Shown: in pieces, positions 55,701 to 60,000 of the stretch
Numbering within the stretch: position 1 is the first letter of the stretch
Layout of the letters: each line of letters starts with the position of its first letter
Origin: Branchiostoma floridae
Lineage: Eukaryota; Chordata; Leptocardii; Amphioxiformes; Branchiostomatidae
Direction: 5' to 3'
DNA length: 60,000 nt
Assembly (NCBI RefSeq): GCF_000003815.2
Contig: NC_049979.1
Coordinates: forward strand, 8,042,217 to 8,102,216
Notes under the pieces: model-generated
Databases searched by the model: none
What the model was told of the DNA's origin: nothing
The model's input: the letters and a program-made list of their open reading frames with translations, nothing else
Program-made: the position numbers and the translations under genes

Positions 55701-57809
55701 TCAATACTTACCAGCCCAACTGCCTCATCTGGCTCAAACTGTCCCCTCAGAGGACTTTGTGGGCGGAAGCCATAGCCCCCAAAATAGATCAGTCTGACAG
55801 GATAAAAAAGGAAAGAACAAATATCAGCACACAGGTAAAATTATTGTGGTAACTATTCATCACCCAATGGCTCATAACTCAATACACAAGCAATTTTGGA
55901 CATGACTATTTATTTATTTATTTATTGAGATTCTCCATATACATATACAAAGGAAGGTATAGCGCAACAGGTGTCAGAAGACGCCATTTCAAAGTTGCCA
56001 TACCGAAATTTATAGGTATTGTAATGTAGATATTATATACATATTAAGGTAAGGATGTATGTATATGTATATCTATGCATATTAGAGTGTGGATTTCAAA
56101 AAACTTTCAGGCTTACTTTCTCTCATACACCCAGCAGCCCAGCTTGTCTCTCTGACTGGGAGGAATTCCCTTGCCCTCCACACCTTGCCACTCAAGGGTT
56201 CTCAGGTTCAATCTAAACAGCTTGGGAGGGATCACAAGAAGAGAAAATTATTAGTTCATCTTCTAGAGGGTTCTATTCTACTGTAAACAACTAGTATCAT
56301 GTTACATGTTAGAAAATGCAGAGTACCAGTAGTCATGAAGCCATCTGACTTGCAGTAACATCTACTCCCATTGTTGGTTTCTCCCAACCACTGGAATTGA
56401 CTATTTAGTATAAAACAAGCTATGGGTCTAGCCTGGCTAGTGTGTGTTTGCCTATACTATACATACCGGTAGTCAACCACAGTATTTTCTAATCCAGTAC
56501 TTGTACATAGTATTTTCTATTCCAGTACTTGTAATGGATTTGAAAATACTTGACAATATTCATGTAATCATGCTTGTATCCTTTAGCACCTTACCTTGTT
56601 GGAGTTAGCCATGTCATAATGCCCACCAAAGATGTACATGAAGCCCCCAAGTAGAGCAGAGCAGCTGCCTGACATGGCTGGAGGGTACTGGCCACTGGTC
56701 ATCTCCTTAGTCCTGCAGCATAAGGCATTATCAGTACACTTAATATAATATCATAACTGTATTATAGTAGTAGTAGTAGTATCCATTATTTGATTATACT
56801 ATATATCAATATCTCCAAACTTAAGTGAAAATGATCTGAAACCATTTTGGTTCAATGACATCAATTGACAGACAAGCTAATCTTGCACTGACTTGTTATG
56901 ACAGAGTCAGAGAAGACAAATGCCATGTACAACTTATTTACTAGATGTACAAAACAAACAGTGACTGATAGATCTTGAGTGATAGTAGTAGTTGTACTAG
57001 TATTATCCAGTATTTGATTATACTGCTGCTGTGGTTCCTGAAACATATGAGCAGCAGCTGGCTAGTCTTCACACCGTATGTGGTAAAATTAAACAAAACA
57101 GAGTAACATGCTCACAGTCCAAAGTAACTTGAAAGATTTACCATTCATATAGCATGTTTTCAAAAATCAGGATCTGTATAGTTAATATAAAATAAAATAA
57201 AAAAACTTACCATGTCTGGGTTTCTGTATCATAGATCCACAGTTCTTCTGTTGGGAGATATCTGTCCCAGTCTGCACCTTCTTGGGGATCCTCATCCTAA
57301 TAATATAACAACTAACCATTAAACTTGGAAACTCATTTGCATTTCTGTCAACATTTAACTTTTTATAAACTATGTAACAATCAATAACTTTCCTTCTGGA
57401 ACAATTCAGTAGTACAGGCACTTGTGCTAGGGCAATTTCCAGCAGTTGGCTAGCAAACACAGTTAAGTGATCTCTAATTGCCTGACCATGGGGCCATAAT
57501 GGCTTCTTGACTTGCAAAGAAACTTTCTGTGGTTACAGAAAGATGAGAATATACCACTGCTGAATGTGCGGTGGGCACAGTGCCTCCAATGAACCCCCAA
57601 TTGTCTCCTGACATCCCCTAACCCTCCAAAGGGGTGTAAGAATATTATAGGGGTATTGGAAGATAGAGCAGACCCTTCTGTATGATCTGTGCACTCACCA
57701 CATATCCTCCCCAGACAAACATGCGTGTTCCCCAGATCACAGCCACATGTCCGCTCCTCTCCCTGGGCAGACATGGGGCCTGCTCTGCTGCCATCGCTCC
57801 CTCCATCAT
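52794..57809 (-). CDS. KLHDC1: KLHDC1/2-type kelch protein, CUL2 C-degron receptor
   Basis: 402 aa (human KLHDC1 and KLHDC2 are both 406). Exons in transcript order: 57699-57809, 57211-57296, 56595-56712, 56117-56220, 55712-55793, 55446-55520, 55140-55220, 54819-54877, 54242-54354, 53866-53938, 53543-53630, 53259-53311, 52794-52959; all GT-AG, phases closing. Six kelch blades are marked by MFVWGGY, MYIFGGH, LIYFGGYG, YLFGGR, LFLYGGF and VFVFGGC. R217, R222 and S251-W252 occupy the positions of the KLHDC2 residues that hold a C-terminal diglycine. A BC box SLQRICLDTI (345-354) and a Cul2 box LPRELRLRL (368-376) predict CUL2-elongin assembly. TRMNDLH then WSGRIT, and HCNDIL, are closer to KLHDC1, but it may predate the KLHDC1/2 split. 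An in-frame stop directly precedes the first of three clustered ATGs. The C-terminus ends in Gly-Ala. Confidence 0.94.
53308..53333. repeat. (CA)n microsatellite in a KLHDC intron
   Basis: A short CACACACA tract directly upstream of the exon-12 acceptor in transcript orientation. Confidence 0.8.
55905..55995 (-). repeat. Possible non-LTR retroposon 3' tail
   Basis: On the minus strand it ends GGAGAATCTCAATAAATAAA with more ATAA units, a typical CR1/L2-like terminus. Located in the KLHDC intron between exons 4 and 5. Only the tail is recognised. Confidence 0.4.
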
Positions 57810-57911
57810 TCAACATCAGTCACCTCAGCCTGCTCTAACACTTGCGCATTATTGGAAAAAAATAGACTTTACTTCATTTATCTGTTCATTAAATTCTAAA
57901 GCAAGAATAAG

Positions 57912-58048
57912 CTGGTTTTTCATTTGAAGCTTGCATGCACAGTATAATGCATTGTGGGTAATATTTCTAAGTAAGAAAGGCCAGAGGCCCTGAACTTATT
58001 ACCCACAATGCACTACGCTGTGCATGTGCACTTCAAACTGTGAACCAG
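57912..58048. mobile_element. Foldback MITE upstream of KLHDC (137 bp)
   Basis: Arms 57912-57962 and 57998-58048 pair at about 40 of 51 positions by eye. Both start CTGGTT when read inward and share GCATTGTGGGTAAT next to the loop. It lies about 100 bp upstream of the KLHDC start codon, so it is probably in or next to the promoter. The GGGTAATAT block is also in the MITE at 47877-48074. Confidence 0.75.
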
Positions 58049-58137
58049 CCTATAGACATGACCTCATGTGTCAATGTGATGTCTTATAAACTCATTTGTA
58101 GAAGAAAGACTCAACTATGAGGTTAAACTAACATTGA

Positions 58138-58155
58138 TCACACACACACACACAA
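58138..58155. repeat. (CA)n microsatellite
   Basis: About eight CA dinucleotides in the KLHDC 5' flank. Confidence 0.85.
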
Positions 58156-58176
58156 TCCAATGTGTAACGTTAGTTC

Positions 58177-59621
58177 GCAACAAATTATTAAGGCAAGTCT
58201 ACGAAAGCTTCACCTTCCGCACTGGAACCGAGTGCTGAAAACAATGGTCGAATCGGCCTCAGCACTCGGCGCCCAGTGCTGAAGAATGTTCAGCACTCGT
58301 TTTCCAGTGCTGATCGGCCTTTCTCCAGTGCTGAAGCTCCCTCAGCACTCGTTTTCCAGTGCTGAAAAGACGTCAGCACTCGTTTTCCAGTGCTGAAAAG
58401 ACGTTTTCCAGTGCTGAATGTTCGTCAGCACTCGGCTCCCGTGCTGAATTCGCGGCCCGGGCGGCGACGGGTCAGGTCAAAGGTCACTCAGCACTGGTTA
58501 CCCAGTGCTGAAACCGCCGTCAGCACTGGAACCGAGTGCTGATATACAAAAGCTTCGCCTTCCGCACTCGATTTTCCAGTGCTCAGGGGCACTTCAGCAC
58601 TGGAACACCAGTGCTGAGAAATCTTCAGCACAGGAAAACGAGTGCTGACGTCTTTTCAGCACTGGAACGTTCTTCAAACCAGTGCCGAAGTCTTTCGAGC
58701 ACTGGAGTGTCCTAGTGCTGAGAGCGGTACTTGACGTATACTGATTAAAAATAAAGTTAAACTTTTGGTTGTGCTATTCGATTTAATGTGTAACTTGGTG
58801 TATGTATAGAGTATAGATACAAAGTACTGAAATCGGTACTATATACGATACTAATAAAGATGATTTTTCAAGTTTATGCAGTTTTAGCTGGTGTGTTACG
58901 CCGAACGGCGGTTATACCGGCTATATAACGTAAGATAGATACAGATGCAAAAAAGCCTGAATTTGTGTTGTTTTGTGTAATTGAAATGTATAAGGAATGG
59001 ATATCATTAAAACGGGATTGCAAACAACTTTATTATTATTACCGCCCACGTAAAGAAAGCGTCACGACGATCGCGAGTATTTTCCATTATCCCCGAAGGT
59101 AATCGACAAATGAACACTGTTATAGAGTTATAGAGGTGTTATAGAGCAGAATGTAACGATAGGTGACGTTTATAATCCAGCAATTTACGTTTTAGTCGAG
59201 CAAGGACGTTATATAACGTCCTTGAGTCGAGCAAAGGACGTGTCGTAACTCCAAATTACTGTATACTAGTATGTCAGAGTCTAGTCTCCCGCTCTCTCAG
59301 CACTCGACGGTTTCCAGTGCTGAATGTTCGTCAGCACTCGGTTTCCAGTGCTGAATGTTCGTCAGCACTCGGTTTCCAGTGCTGAAGCCGGCGTTTCCAG
59401 TGCTGAGAGCGTCAGCACTCGGTTTCCAGTGCTGACGAACATTCAGCACTCGGTTTCCAGTGCTGAAGCCGGCGTCTCCAGTGCTGAGAGCGCGTCAGCA
59501 CTGGTTTTCCAGTGCTGACGAACATTCCGCACTCGGTTTCCAGTGCTGAAGCCATCTTCAGCACTGGTTTCCAGTGCTGAAAAAGGAGGGTGAAGCTTTC
59601 GTAGTTTTGCAACAAATTATG
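58177..59621. mobile_element. Foldback element of CAGCACT/AGTGCTG hairpins
   Basis: Bounded by 12-bp direct repeats GCAACAAATTAT (58177-58188 and 59610-59621). Inverted ends CTACGAAAGCTTCACC (from 58199) and its exact complement (to 59605). Inside are two clusters, about 58210-58730 and 59297-59580, of a roughly 23-bp unit CAGCACTCGGTTTCCAGTGC + TGA. Each unit forms a 7-bp stem with an 8-nt loop. The 560-bp centre has no gene and includes a perfect 24-bp palindrome (59201-59224). No transposase. The duplication length fits neither hAT (8) nor Tc1 (2) and is nearest to MULE-like elements (about 9-11), so class is unassigned. Short frames here are repeat artefacts. Confidence 0.78.
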
Positions 59622-60000
59622 GACAGATGGCACTGTCATGAAAGGGTAGGGAAAATGATATGTTTCTACCTCCTTGGTTTCTACCATTTCACATAAATCA
59701 TGGTATCTTTTTTTCCAACTTCATCACACATGTTGCTACATTATGACAGTAACACCAGTAAATTTTACAGCTCCACACAACGTGCATCCGCATTCCAAAC
59801 AGCTTGCCTGGGATTTAAATTTTTTTTAAACCATAAATTTCCAAGAGTTGTGTTCTTTTAAAAATCATTCCCAGAGTTGTGGAACTCCCCCAAACAAAAA
59901 TATTCGACATAATTGGTTACGAGATTTGTGATGGTGCTTATTGTTCTAGCCAGGCTAACGCCTAGGAAAAGAAAGATTATCAAACATCTGCAAGATCGAG
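59622..60000. other. Intergenic, nothing recognised
   Basis: AT-rich sequence with no supported gene or repeat up to the window end. Confidence 0.6.

Noticed and set aside
58210-59580. CRISPR-like appearance of regularly spaced hairpin repeats
   Set aside because: Units are contiguous or irregularly spaced without unique spacers, and the context is a eukaryotic genome.

Overview
The window is animal nuclear DNA: GT-AG introns, widely spaced small exons, AT-rich introns full of foldback elements, MITEs and minisatellites, and one 100-base N gap (9925-10024). Three protein genes could be reconstructed exon by exon, with reading phase closing across every junction. The proteins look chordate-like but match no vertebrate paralogue exactly. 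TTBK stands for TTBK1/2 and the kelch gene for KLHDC1/2. Together with a MITE whose ends read CTGTAAATGC, this suggests an invertebrate deuterostome, most likely an amphioxus. The species call is inference only.

Layout. 1-14776: no gene. It holds degenerate tandem and inverted repeats, a 50-bp minisatellite made of splice-site-like motifs (4632-5035), a CAGTAG-rich foldback region (5756-7383), and a 2.86-kb palindromic foldback transposon with an 8-bp target duplication (8049-10923) that contains the assembly gap. The last few kb before 14776 are probably TTBK 3'UTR. 14777-46690 (minus): a tau-tubulin kinase gene of 12 coding exons (1404 aa), with a CK1-type kinase domain, a 3.1-kb exon encoding the acidic/Ser-rich tail with two SxIP microtubule-tip motifs, an 18-nt microexon and an Arg/Ser-rich C-terminus. 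Its introns hold a roughly 2-kb minisatellite derived from the exon-4/intron-4 boundary, a 2.7-kb foldback element, a TRIM-like LTR element with two identical 198-bp LTRs, and several MITEs.

46691-47429 is a divergent promoter interval. 47430-49793 (plus): TRMT112, the small activator subunit of several RNA and protein methyltransferases, with a 5' exon and four further exons (123 aa). 52794-57809 (minus): a 13-exon KLHDC1/2-type kelch gene (402 aa), a predicted CUL2 E3-ligase receptor with intact BC and Cul2 boxes and a C-terminal Gly-Ala. It converges tail-to-tail with TRMT112. 57810-60000 is its 5' flank, with a MITE and a 1.4-kb foldback element built of CAGCACT/AGTGCTG hairpins between 12-bp direct repeats.

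The three genes do not form an operon or pathway. TTBK acts on microtubules and cilia, TRMT112 in translation and ribosome methylation, and KLHDC in C-degron proteolysis. The most unusual content is structural: several independent foldback elements carrying internal satellites, and two unrelated minisatellites whose repeat units contain splice sites, one of them copied from the catalytic-loop exon of the adjoining kinase gene.
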